From: Fidelibacterota bacterium UBA7303
GTDB lineage: Bacteria; Fidelibacterota; Marinisomatia; Marinisomatales; UBA1611
Direction of reading: 5' to 3'
NCBI GenBank assembly: GCA_002471805.1
Contig: DKQR01000008.1
Location: 1 to 8,477, forward strand
Length of the DNA: 8,477 nucleotides
Part shown: positions 1 to 6,394 of the stretch, piece by piece
Layout of the letters: each line of letters begins with the position of its first letter
Position numbering within the stretch: position 1 is the stretch's first letter
Translations under genes and position numbers: made by a program
Notes under the pieces: model-generated
The model's input: the letters and a program-made list of their open reading frames with translations, nothing else
Database searches by the model: none
Told to the model about the DNA's origin: nothing

Positions 1-351
1 TGGGAATTCCTGGGAGCATTGGGAAGTCGGGATCTGGATCAGGCAATCGCCCTGGGTAAAACCATTATTACCCAAAATGAAACATTGATTTCACTATTGT
101 ATCCCCTGACCTGCTTATTCCAGGAAATGCTTTTTGTTAAAATGAATCATGGAACTTTTCAGGGATCCCGTGGTTATATGCCCATATCACCGTCAGTGAG
201 AAAGCGAATTCCTCAATTCTCTCGAGGTTTTACGAAAGAGAAATTAAAATCAGCGCTGACTTATCTGGGTGAAATTGACAAAAGACAAAAAACAGCATAC
301 ATTTCAGATGAGACAGAGCTCGTCCATTTTATCAGCCATGTCATTGGATAA
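1..351 (+). CDS. holA: DNA polymerase III subunit delta (HolA), C-terminal fragment
   Basis: The frame is open from base 1 to the TAA at 349-351, giving 116 residues and no start inside the window, so this is the 3' end of a gene. HolA is the clamp-loader subunit that opens the sliding clamp. The fragment looks like its C-terminal helical domain. It opens with a short 'EFLGALGSRDLDQAIAL' helix that matches the usual 'aL...d...Al.l' segment. A helix of the 'll..l.r.fr.ll' kind follows, then a 'PSVRKRIPQFSRGFT' segment equivalent to the family's 'hPfvvkk....sr.ft' stretch. Near the end it has 'EIDKRQKT', matching the conserved 'L.eaD...K' motif. The call rests on this remembered family pattern and not on an alignment, and the AAA+-like N-terminal part is not visible. 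Its last 14 nt overlap the preferred start of the sigma-factor gene. Confidence 0.68.
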   Translation, partial: WEFLGALGSRDLDQAIALGKTIITQNETLISLLYPLTCLFQEMLFVKMNHGTFQGSRGYMPISPSVRKRIPQFSRGFTKEKLKSALTYLGEIDKRQKTAYISDETELVHFISHVIG

Positions 352-925
352 ACGACATTCCCCCTTTGTTTATACCGATGAGCAATTAATCGCTAGATTC
401 CAGGCTGGTGATGAACAGGCCTATGTAGAATTGGTCAATCGTTATCGGGACCGTTTAATGAATTTTGTTTTTCAGTTCTTAGGTGATACGGAACAGTCCG
501 AAGATGTCGTCCAGGACACCATGCTGAAACTATATGAAAAAAAACATTACTACCGGGAGATTGCCAAATTTTCAACCTGGATCTACACGATCGCCAGAAA
601 CCTGGCTAATACAGAACTCAGGAAAAGAAAACGCAGAAAAGTAACCGTACTCAGTCAAATGACCCGTGATGAACGGGAGTATGAATTACCGGCTGTTCAA
701 CCGGAGACCGGGCAGGAAGTTGAAAGCCAATATGCTGCAAAACGAATCCAGATCGCTATCCATGCATTACCGGAACATTTTAAAACAGTGATTATTTTGC
801 GGGATATACAGGAACTTTCCTATGAGGATATCAGTTCCATTGTTGGCGTTCCGCTGGGAACCGTGAAATCAAGAATTAACAGAGCTCGTTTGCAACTGCA
901 GGCTGATTTAAAAGATTTAAGATGA
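338..925 (+). CDS. ECF-type RNA polymerase sigma factor (sigma-70 family)
   Basis: A 195-residue protein with the two-domain layout of extracytoplasmic-function sigma factors, which direct core RNA polymerase to a small stress regulon. Region 2 spans about residues 13-97 and includes 'DVVQDTMLKLY' (56-66) and 'FSTWIYTIARNL' (78-89), the core-binding and -10 recognition segment. A basic stretch 'RKRKRRK' (95-101) follows. Region 4 spans about residues 135-190 with a helix-turn-helix 'SYEDISSIVGVPLGTVKSRI' (161-180) for -35 recognition. No large region 3 or region 1.1 is present. I chose ATG 338 because the conserved part begins soon after it. ATG 308 and GTG 269 are in frame but would extend the overlap with the upstream gene, and none of the three has a clear Shine-Dalgarno. 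The start overlaps the holA end by 14 nt. The gene is followed 19 nt later by its probable anti-sigma factor, so autoregulation of the pair is likely but not visible here. Confidence 0.93.
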   Translation: MSLDKRHSPFVYTDEQLIARFQAGDEQAYVELVNRYRDRLMNFVFQFLGDTEQSEDVVQDTMLKLYEKKHYYREIAKFSTWIYTIARNLANTELRKRKRRKVTVLSQMTRDEREYELPAVQPETGQEVESQYAAKRIQIAIHALPEHFKTVIILRDIQELSYEDISSIVGVPLGTVKSRINRARLQLQADLKDLR

Positions 926-932
926 AAAGGAG
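925..932 (+). promoter_or_regulatory. Shine-Dalgarno for the anti-sigma-like gene
   Basis: AAAAGGAG starts on the last base of the sigma-factor stop codon and lies 12 nt before ATG 945. It fixes the start of the downstream gene and suggests the anti-sigma partner is translated efficiently in its own right. Confidence 0.7.
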
Positions 933-944
933 TACACATATTCA

Positions 945-1487
945 ATGAATCGCTACGAATTTGAAGATCTGATCTCAGACTACATTGAAAACTCCCTTTC
1001 TTTATCAAAAAGGAAGGAGTTTGAGAACTATCTGACAGAAGATCCGGAAGCACAATCTCTGGTCGATCATGTTCATTCTACCATGGATCAACTAAGAAAT
1101 ATACAACAGGTGAAGGTGTCAGACCGTTTCAATGAACGTTTGATGAGCCGCATTAAAAATGAAAAACTGCCCCACAGATTAAAACCTGTTTCAGGACAAA
1201 AGACGTTCATGGGTTTTACGCCTGTATATGCATCTTTAATGACCGGGCTTACGATTGCATTATTATTTGTGAGTATGCAGTTATTTTCCCCTGATATGGA
1301 TACCTCCACCAGCCAGAATCAGTTTTATGCGAATGATCCTGTGCCTACTCTCTCCAGCCCGGCTACACCTCGAGTCAATCCGAAACCACAGGACCTGGCA
1401 GAAGCAGAAGAGGATAGCCTGGATGAAAATTCTGCAAATTTGCCTAAAAAAGATTATACAAAACGGATCCATCTTGTAAACGATTAA
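945..1487 (+). CDS. Probable membrane anti-sigma factor, cysteine-free
   Basis: A 180-residue, single-pass membrane protein encoded directly after the ECF sigma gene. The N-terminal ~85 residues are helical and charged ('YEFEDLISDYIENSLS', then 'EFENYL.EDPEA'). This resembles the start of zinc-finger-type anti-sigma domains ('l..yldg.Ls..e...fe.hL..cp.C'). One hydrophobic helix lies at about residues 91-114. The C-terminal ~66 residues are rich in proline, serine and acidic residues and should be periplasmic. The protein has no cysteine, so the classical HxxxCxxC zinc motif is absent and 'DPEA' stands where the Cys pair is expected. The role is inferred from gene order, topology and the N-terminal pattern: it should hold the sigma factor at the membrane until a signal triggers release. 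It could instead be an unrelated small membrane protein co-transcribed with the sigma factor. The start is supported by the Shine-Dalgarno at 925-932. Confidence 0.72.
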   Translation: MNRYEFEDLISDYIENSLSLSKRKEFENYLTEDPEAQSLVDHVHSTMDQLRNIQQVKVSDRFNERLMSRIKNEKLPHRLKPVSGQKTFMGFTPVYASLMTGLTIALLFVSMQLFSPDMDTSTSQNQFYANDPVPTLSSPATPRVNPKPQDLAEAEEDSLDENSANLPKKDYTKRIHLVND

Positions 1488-1525
1488 GCCCGTTTAAACA
1501 GGTTTTAATCCCCGTCCAAACATCT

Positions 1526-1533
1526 TAATTTTG
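1526..1533 (+). promoter_or_regulatory. Candidate TAnnTTTG (-7-like) promoter element
   Basis: TAATTTTG followed by C lies in the 66 bp gap between the anti-sigma-like gene and the GGDEF gene, 20 nt before ATG 1554. It matches the Bacteroidetes -7 consensus TAnnTTTG. A TTTT at 1503-1506, 19 nt upstream, could be a degenerate -33 element (consensus TTTG). The transcript would start shortly before or at the Shine-Dalgarno. The motif also occurs by chance in coding sequence, so this is only a candidate. Confidence 0.3.
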
Positions 1534-1538
1534 CTGAC

Positions 1539-1546
1539 GAGGAAAG
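1539..1546 (+). promoter_or_regulatory. Shine-Dalgarno for the GGDEF gene
   Basis: GAGGAAAG ends 7 nt before ATG 1554, which is optimal spacing and supports that start codon. It is the best ribosome-binding site in the window. Confidence 0.75.
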
Positions 1547-1553
1547 TAATTTT

Positions 1554-3296
1554 ATGTTTTCGCATATTAACCTGGCAAATTTTACCAAAGCATTGATTGC
1601 TTTTTGTCTTGCTGTTTTCATTTTTGCACTTTTATCCAATACCAGTAATCCCTCAGTAGAGATCCTGCGGTATGTTGTCTTGGCTGGAGTGATCTTACTT
1701 TTACTGTTTTACAATTATACTCTGGACGAAAATAGCTTTGAAAATAGTCTGAGCGTATCGGCCTCTGAAACGGATCATCCCGAAGTACAATCCAGCACAC
1801 AATTGTCCCCTGCAAAAGGATTGTATGATGAACTCCAGATACTGGTGCGATCAACTGTGAAAGCGATGGATCAGAGTTTTGAAACTGCTGTTTATATGAT
1901 TGATCCTGAAATTCAGGTTTTTACACTCCAGTATTCCGATGTAGAGGGGTTTGCAAATACAATTCCTTCTAAGAATGAGATTGTCTCAAGATTATTGCAT
2001 ACGGAAGGTAAAGCCATCTGCCACCAGAAAGATGTTCCCGATGCTTGGAATGAATTATTTGATGCAAGAAGCTGGCGGGGGAGCGAGTGTGTGGTGATCA
2101 GTGTGATCAGCCTGCACGATAATATAGTTGGCTTTGTCATGACCCGGATCAATCATTTTAGTGATATTACTGAAAAAGATAAGGCTGTACTGGGGGAACT
2201 AGGTCGTTTTGTTTCCTATGGTTTGAAAAATCTGGATTTTCTCGAAATCCAGACAAATAAGGTTGACGGAAAACAGCGAATTCTAGACCTATTGTCAGCG
2301 CTGAGTTTTAAATCAGAGGAATCCGAAGCATTAGAAAAGTTCAAATCTTTGTTGATCTTCTCTTTTCAGTTTGATTGCCTTACGATATCCACAAAACTGG
2401 ATAAGGGGCAGAATTGTGTCGTGAAACTGACGGAAGGCATCAATAAAGATCTACAAATCGGTAGTGAATACAATGTTAATGGTTCTCTCCATGGCTTGCC
2501 AATGACCAATGGCGAAATTATTCATACCGTGAATTGGAAGAAAGATTATCCAAATTTAGGCCGCTACACTACCGGTGCTGATGATGACCCTGGTTTTGGT
2601 GCTGTCCTGGGCGTACCCATTGTTATTGACAATGAAAATTTAGGGTCAATTGTGCTGGAGAGACTCAATCCTAATGCATTTACGGACCGAGATAGAGAAA
2701 ACTTAATCCTGATAGGTAAAGTGATGGGCACTGCCATGTACTGGATACAGGAATTCGATAAAATTTATCAGGATGCTTCCCATGACGGTTTATCTAAACT
2801 GCTTAATCATCAAACATTCAAAGAACGGTTTCAGGATGAAATACTTAGGGCGGAACGATTCCAGCAGTATATGACGGTTATGATGTTTGATTTGGACAAA
2901 TTTAAACGGATCAACGATACTTATGGACACCCCTACGGAGACTATGTTATCCAAACAGTTTCCGGCATATTAAAAGAAAATGTCCGTGCAATTGACTTGG
3001 TTGCCCGGTACGGCGGAGAGGAATTTGTGGTTATTCTGATCAATACAGCGGCGGAGAATGCCATGCCCGTGGGCAAGCGCATTGTAAAAAATATTGCTGA
3101 TTACCCTTACAGTATGGATGGGCAGGATGTAAAAATGACCATCAGCGCCGGTATGTCAGAATACCCTACACATCATAAAACCATGAAAGAGCTGATCGAT
3201 CTTGCGGACCAGGCCATGTATCATGTAAAAAAACAGGGAGGGAATAATATTATTCTTTTTGAGTCAATTATACATAATGTAGAAAAGACAGAATGA
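1554..3296 (+). CDS. Membrane GAF-GGDEF diguanylate cyclase
   Basis: A 580-residue signalling enzyme expected to make cyclic di-GMP from two GTP. Two N-terminal hydrophobic helices (about 10-28 and 37-53) anchor it, with almost no periplasmic loop between them. A polar linker (about 57-85) leads to a likely divergent GAF domain (about 90-228) and a second, clearer GAF-like domain (about 240-398). The GGDEF domain fills about 405-572. Its hallmarks are intact: the 'DGLSKLLNH' entry motif (411-419), metal-binding 'FDLDKFKRIND' (445-455), 'YGHPYGD' (457-463) and the active-site GGEEF at 487-491. R478 and D481 form an RxxD product-inhibition site exactly five residues before GGEEF, so feedback control is expected. 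No EAL domain is present. The stop overlaps the TPR gene start by 4 nt (ATGA), so the two are translationally coupled. The ligands of the GAF domains cannot be read from the sequence. Confidence 0.93.
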   Translation: MFSHINLANFTKALIAFCLAVFIFALLSNTSNPSVEILRYVVLAGVILLLLFYNYTLDENSFENSLSVSASETDHPEVQSSTQLSPAKGLYDELQILVRSTVKAMDQSFETAVYMIDPEIQVFTLQYSDVEGFANTIPSKNEIVSRLLHTEGKAICHQKDVPDAWNELFDARSWRGSECVVISVISLHDNIVGFVMTRINHFSDITEKDKAVLGELGRFVSYGLKNLDFLEIQTNKVDGKQRILDLLSALSFKSEESEALEKFKSLLIFSFQFDCLTISTKLDKGQNCVVKLTEGINKDLQIGSEYNVNGSLHGLPMTNGEIIHTVNWKKDYPNLGRYTTGADDDPGFGAVLGVPIVIDNENLGSIVLERLNPNAFTDRDRENLILIGKVMGTAMYWIQEFDKIYQDASHDGLSKLLNHQTFKERFQDEILRAERFQQYMTVMMFDLDKFKRINDTYGHPYGDYVIQTVSGILKENVRAIDLVARYGGEEFVVILINTAAENAMPVGKRIVKNIADYPYSMDGQDVKMTISAGMSEYPTHHKTMKELIDLADQAMYHVKKQGGNNIILFESIIHNVEKTE

Positions 3297-4831
3297 GAAA
3301 AATTATCTTTTATTTCGCAGCGGGTTGTCTTTTTTTATCCGGACTGGCAGGAAATATTCCTGAAGAAGACCAGGAATTAGCTCTGCATCATTTCATGCAG
3401 GGTGAGTTCCTGGTGAACCAAGGCAATTACGCTTTAGCAATTCTGGAATTTCAAGACGCCCTGGATCTGGATCCCAATGCACCCACCATTCATGTATCCA
3501 TCGCTGATGCCTACCACAGGCTGGGTAAAAATAAGCGGGCGGAAAATCATTTACAGGTCGCCATAGAACTCAATCCCGATGAGGTGGAAGCATACGAAAT
3601 ACTGGGAAAGATCTATATTTTGCAAAAACGACTGCCTCAGGCAGAAGCAGCATTCAGAGAACTCACCCGTCTGGATCCAGATAATATTGATCATCTTTAT
3701 GCACTGGCTGACCTTGCCCGGCTGCTGAAACAATGGGACATAGCCATTGATTATTATTTGGAAGCCTACCGGGTCAATTCCATGGCTGTTAAAGGTCTGG
3801 AACAGGCGCTGCAGATCTCCCTGGCAACCAATAAATTTGAACGGGCAGAAGAAATCTGTGACCTACTTCTAGAAGAAGAACCTGAAAATGAAAAATACTT
3901 AGAGACTTTACGGGACTTGGCTCTATTCGACAATGATTTTGAAAAAGCACTCAAAACAATACAGATACTGGAAACTACCAGAGGGTCCACCATTGAACTG
4001 TTGATCCAAAAAAGTGCTTTATATGAAGAATTAGATGACTCGGAAAATGCGCTCAAGGAAATTTTGAAGGCGTTTGGTAGAGATAGTTTGAACAGTGATT
4101 TGTTAAACCGACTGGTGAATTTACTGCTTAACGATAAACAAATTGACCGCGCCGAGAATTATAATCAGCTTTTGATAGAAAAATTTCCAGATGATGTCCG
4201 GGGATTTATCAATACAGGATTCCTGGCCTTGAACAGAAATAAACCTGAAGATGCTATCGTAGCACTATCTTCCTGTGTGGAAAAATTTCCCAATGAATTT
4301 ACCGTGCACTATCTTCTGGGCACCTCTTATTATCAGGTAAAGGATTACGGCAATGCCGAAGTATATCTTTTACAAGCGTTAGGTATTTTCCCTGATTCCC
4401 GGAACACAAAACATAATCTGGCCCTTATTTATGATCAAATCGGAGAGTGGTCTAAATCGGATGAATTATACCTTGACCTTGTTGCTACGGACAGCACCGA
4501 TGCCCAGGCATTTAACAACTACGCCTATAGTCTTGCGGACCGCAACGAGGATTTTGAGCTGGCACTGGAATTGGCAAAAAATGCAATCCGCTTGGTTCCT
4601 AAATCTGCGCCTTATCTGGACACCATCGGCTGGATTTATTATAAATTAAATGATTATGAAAAGGCGATTGAATTTATTCGCGAATCCTTAAGCATTGATT
4701 CCAGCAACCCGGTGATTCAAGACCATTTGAACGCAGTAATCAAGGCCAAATCAATGCATGTGGTAGATAAAGGTATTCAACAGGCTGGAATTACAGATAC
4801 CACAAAGGCCACTTTACCGTTTAAAGAATAA
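3293..4831 (+). CDS. Exported tetratricopeptide-repeat protein
   Basis: A 512-residue protein with an N-terminal signal sequence (MRK, a hydrophobic stretch to about residue 18, probable cleavage after 'GLAG' at 17-20). About 12-13 TPR units of ~34 residues then run from residue 28 to 471. The clearest are 28-61, 63-95, 97-129, 335-367 and 404-471. TPR solenoids are protein-protein scaffolds, so this one probably works in the periplasm or at the inner face of the outer membrane. The last two repeats carry 'NNYAYSLADR' (408-417) and 'LDTIGWIYYKL' (442-452). This signature is typical of a TPR family whose gene lies beside lolB in Pseudomonas, and here too the next gene encodes a LolB-like lipoprotein. 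A short C-terminal tail (about 480-512) has no repeats. Cys12 ('AAGC') is an unlikely lipidation site because too few hydrophobic residues precede it. Start overlap ATGA with the GGDEF gene. Confidence 0.9.
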   Translation: MRKIIFYFAAGCLFLSGLAGNIPEEDQELALHHFMQGEFLVNQGNYALAILEFQDALDLDPNAPTIHVSIADAYHRLGKNKRAENHLQVAIELNPDEVEAYEILGKIYILQKRLPQAEAAFRELTRLDPDNIDHLYALADLARLLKQWDIAIDYYLEAYRVNSMAVKGLEQALQISLATNKFERAEEICDLLLEEEPENEKYLETLRDLALFDNDFEKALKTIQILETTRGSTIELLIQKSALYEELDDSENALKEILKAFGRDSLNSDLLNRLVNLLLNDKQIDRAENYNQLLIEKFPDDVRGFINTGFLALNRNKPEDAIVALSSCVEKFPNEFTVHYLLGTSYYQVKDYGNAEVYLLQALGIFPDSRNTKHNLALIYDQIGEWSKSDELYLDLVATDSTDAQAFNNYAYSLADRNEDFELALELAKNAIRLVPKSAPYLDTIGWIYYKLNDYEKAIEFIRESLSIDSSNPVIQDHLNAVIKAKSMHVVDKGIQQAGITDTTKATLPFKE

Positions 4832-4834
4832 TCA

Positions 4835-5452
4835 ATGGCAAAGCCATTTCTTTTGCTGTTGTTTGTCGCGAGCGGTTGCGTGGCTCCAATGAAACCTGCC
4901 AGTCCGGAAACGGTTTCTCCAGCGCTAAGAAAGTACGGATCACTGCTAGAATCTTATATCTCCTGCACCGGCAACGGAAAAATTGATTCCAGAGGTTTCT
5001 TCTCCGGAGAACTAACATTTAAGTATATGTCGCAGCATGATAGTTCCTTTTTGCAATTCAAAGATATTCTTGGCAGAAAGGCACTGTTAATGTGGTTTAC
5101 TCCCCATAATGTATTTGCCTGGAACCTCATTGAAAATAAACAGTATGATTATGAACAAATCCTGGAATTTTTTCCTTTTCTCTATATTGTTGAACCAAAA
5201 GACATCACAAAATTCTTGTGGGGGGTTCAACCGGATATCGCTAAGCCTGTCTCAGATGATCCATCCAGGGATTTGATGGATCTGTCTTTACAGTTTGAAA
5301 CAGGGGAATTGGATCAAATTCCATTCTCCTTGATTTCAGCCACATTCAAAGATTTGAATATGAATCAGTCTATAAAAATCAATATTCAAAAAAGAATGCA
5401 TCATACAACCGCTGTGAACCTGGAGAGAGTTTGGGGTTTGATCCAAAGTTGA
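4835..5452 (+). CDS. LolB-like outer-membrane lipoprotein
   Basis: A 205-residue lipoprotein with a short signal peptide and a lipobox 'VASGC' (Cys15). The residue after the cysteine is Val and not Asp, which under the enterobacterial +2 rule predicts outer-membrane sorting. The mature part starts with a proline/serine tether. It then shows alternating strands compatible with the LolA/LolB half-barrel: 'CTGNGKIDSRGFFSGELTF' (44-62), 'SFLQFKDILGRKALLMWFT' (71-89), and 'VFAWNLIENKQYDYE' (93-107). A helical segment and 'LWGVQPD' (128-134) follow, a layout like the LolB 'l.l.......l.yWl.G.p' segment. LolB accepts lipoproteins from LolA and inserts them in the outer membrane. The call rests on this pattern plus the upstream TPR neighbour. 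It may instead be another lipoprotein of the same fold superfamily. The gene lies 3 nt after the TPR stop and 1 nt before the next gene, with no strong ribosome-binding site, so coupled translation is likely. Confidence 0.6.
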   Translation: MAKPFLLLLFVASGCVAPMKPASPETVSPALRKYGSLLESYISCTGNGKIDSRGFFSGELTFKYMSQHDSSFLQFKDILGRKALLMWFTPHNVFAWNLIENKQYDYEQILEFFPFLYIVEPKDITKFLWGVQPDIAKPVSDDPSRDLMDLSLQFETGELDQIPFSLISATFKDLNMNQSIKINIQKRMHHTTAVNLERVWGLIQS

Positions 5453-5453
5453 G

Positions 5454-6383
5454 ATGAAGATATCGATCGTTATTCCTGTTTTCAATGAAAACGAATCTTT
5501 GCCCGATTTGAAAGGAGAATTGGATAAAAATCTGTCTGCCTACCCCGATTGGGAAGTGATATTTATTGATGACGGATCCTCAGATGGTTCAACAGAGTAC
5601 CTAGCAGATCTTTGCGCTCAGGATTCGCACTATAAATTGATTCAGTTTTATCGGAATTATGGAAAATCTGCCGCATTATCTGAGGGATTCAAATTAGCAG
5701 ATGGGGATTATATCATTACCATGGATGCAGATTTACAGGATGACCCGGCAGAGATCTCGAAATTAGTTGGAAAACTGGAAGAGGGATGGGACCTGGTTTC
5801 CGGCTGGAAAAAGATTCGCCATGATCCAATTGGAAAAACTCTTCCTTCAAAACTGTTCAATTTTATCACCAGAGTAATGACTGGCGTAAAAATCCATGAT
5901 TTCAATTGTGGTTTAAAGGGCTATAAAAAATCCGTTGTGAAATCCATTGAGGTTTTTGGCGGCCGCCACCGCTACATACCGGCTCTGGCAGGGCAGCGAA
6001 AATTCACGATAACCGAAATCATCGTCAATCATCGGGCTCGCCAGTTTGGGGAAACAAAATACGGCGGCTCCAGGCTGTTCCATGGTTTTTTTGACCTGAT
6101 TACCATTTTATTTCTTAATCGATATGACCAGCAGCCCCTGCATCTTTTTGGATTTTTTGGGTTAATCTCGCTGCATTTGGGCCTGATAGTAGAATGTGTA
6201 GTCCTTTATTTTAAATACGGACTGGGTGAACCATTTGCGAAACATATGGCCCTTTTAATGTTTGGTATCATGCTGATTGTGATCGGGATTCAGTTTTTCT
6301 CTTTGGGACTGCTGGGTGAGTTGATGGCGCGAACCGCACAGGGGCAGGAAAACAGAATTAGAAAAATCACTCACACTGGCTGA
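5454..6383 (+). CDS. GT2 polyprenyl-phosphate glycosyltransferase (DPM1/GtrB-like)
   Basis: A 309-residue GT-A enzyme of glycosyltransferase family 2 in the dolichol-phosphate mannosyltransferase/GtrB group. This group moves a sugar from a nucleotide donor onto undecaprenyl (polyprenyl) phosphate at the inner face of the cytoplasmic membrane. Visible motifs are 'SIVIPVFNENESL' (4-16), the nucleotide-binding 'IDDGSSDGS' (38-46), 'RNYGKSAAL' (67-75), the metal-binding 'MDADLQDDP' (90-98), 'DFNCGLKGY' (149-157) and the family's 'RARQFGETKYG' (194-204, the R..GxTK/SK motif). Two C-terminal hydrophobic helices (about 229-253 and 265-290) are typical of GtrB-type members. The donor sugar (glucose, mannose, aminoarabinose or other) cannot be told. 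No GtrA-like flippase is encoded next to it. It begins 1 nt after the LolB-like stop, so it belongs to the same operon. Confidence 0.9.
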   Translation: MKISIVIPVFNENESLPDLKGELDKNLSAYPDWEVIFIDDGSSDGSTEYLADLCAQDSHYKLIQFYRNYGKSAALSEGFKLADGDYIITMDADLQDDPAEISKLVGKLEEGWDLVSGWKKIRHDPIGKTLPSKLFNFITRVMTGVKIHDFNCGLKGYKKSVVKSIEVFGGRHRYIPALAGQRKFTITEIIVNHRARQFGETKYGGSRLFHGFFDLITILFLNRYDQQPLHLFGFFGLISLHLGLIVECVVLYFKYGLGEPFAKHMALLMFGIMLIVIGIQFFSLGLLGELMARTAQGQENRIRKITHTG

Positions 6384-6394
6384 AGTCCCTTCCC

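Noticed and set aside
269..337. An N-terminal extension of the sigma factor from GTG 269 or ATG 308.
   Set aside because: The extra residues are low-complexity, lie wholly within the upstream gene in another frame, and precede the conserved region-2 start. Neither codon has a ribosome-binding site.
1488..1506. A possible terminator: CCCGTTTAAACAGG (1489-1502) followed by TTTT after the anti-sigma-like gene.
   Set aside because: The palindrome has a mismatch and no room for a loop, so the stem would be very weak. It may only be chance around GTTTAAAC.
1501..1528. An ECF-type promoter (GGTTTT with TCTTAA 16 nt later) before the GGDEF gene.
   Set aside because: It differs too much from usual GGAAC-type -35 and GTC-type -10 elements, and no second copy upstream of the sigma gene was seen for comparison.
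3326..3328. Cys12 of the TPR protein as a lipidation site ('AAGC').
   Set aside because: Only about five hydrophobic residues precede it and the hydrophobic core continues after it. A normal signal peptidase I site near residue 20 fits better.
3766..4056. An antisense frame of about 96 codons opposite the TPR gene, and similar frames of 60-80 codons opposite other genes.
   Set aside because: They lie fully opposite strong genes, have serine- or cysteine-rich, compositionally odd translations, and show no ribosome-binding sites or family motifs.
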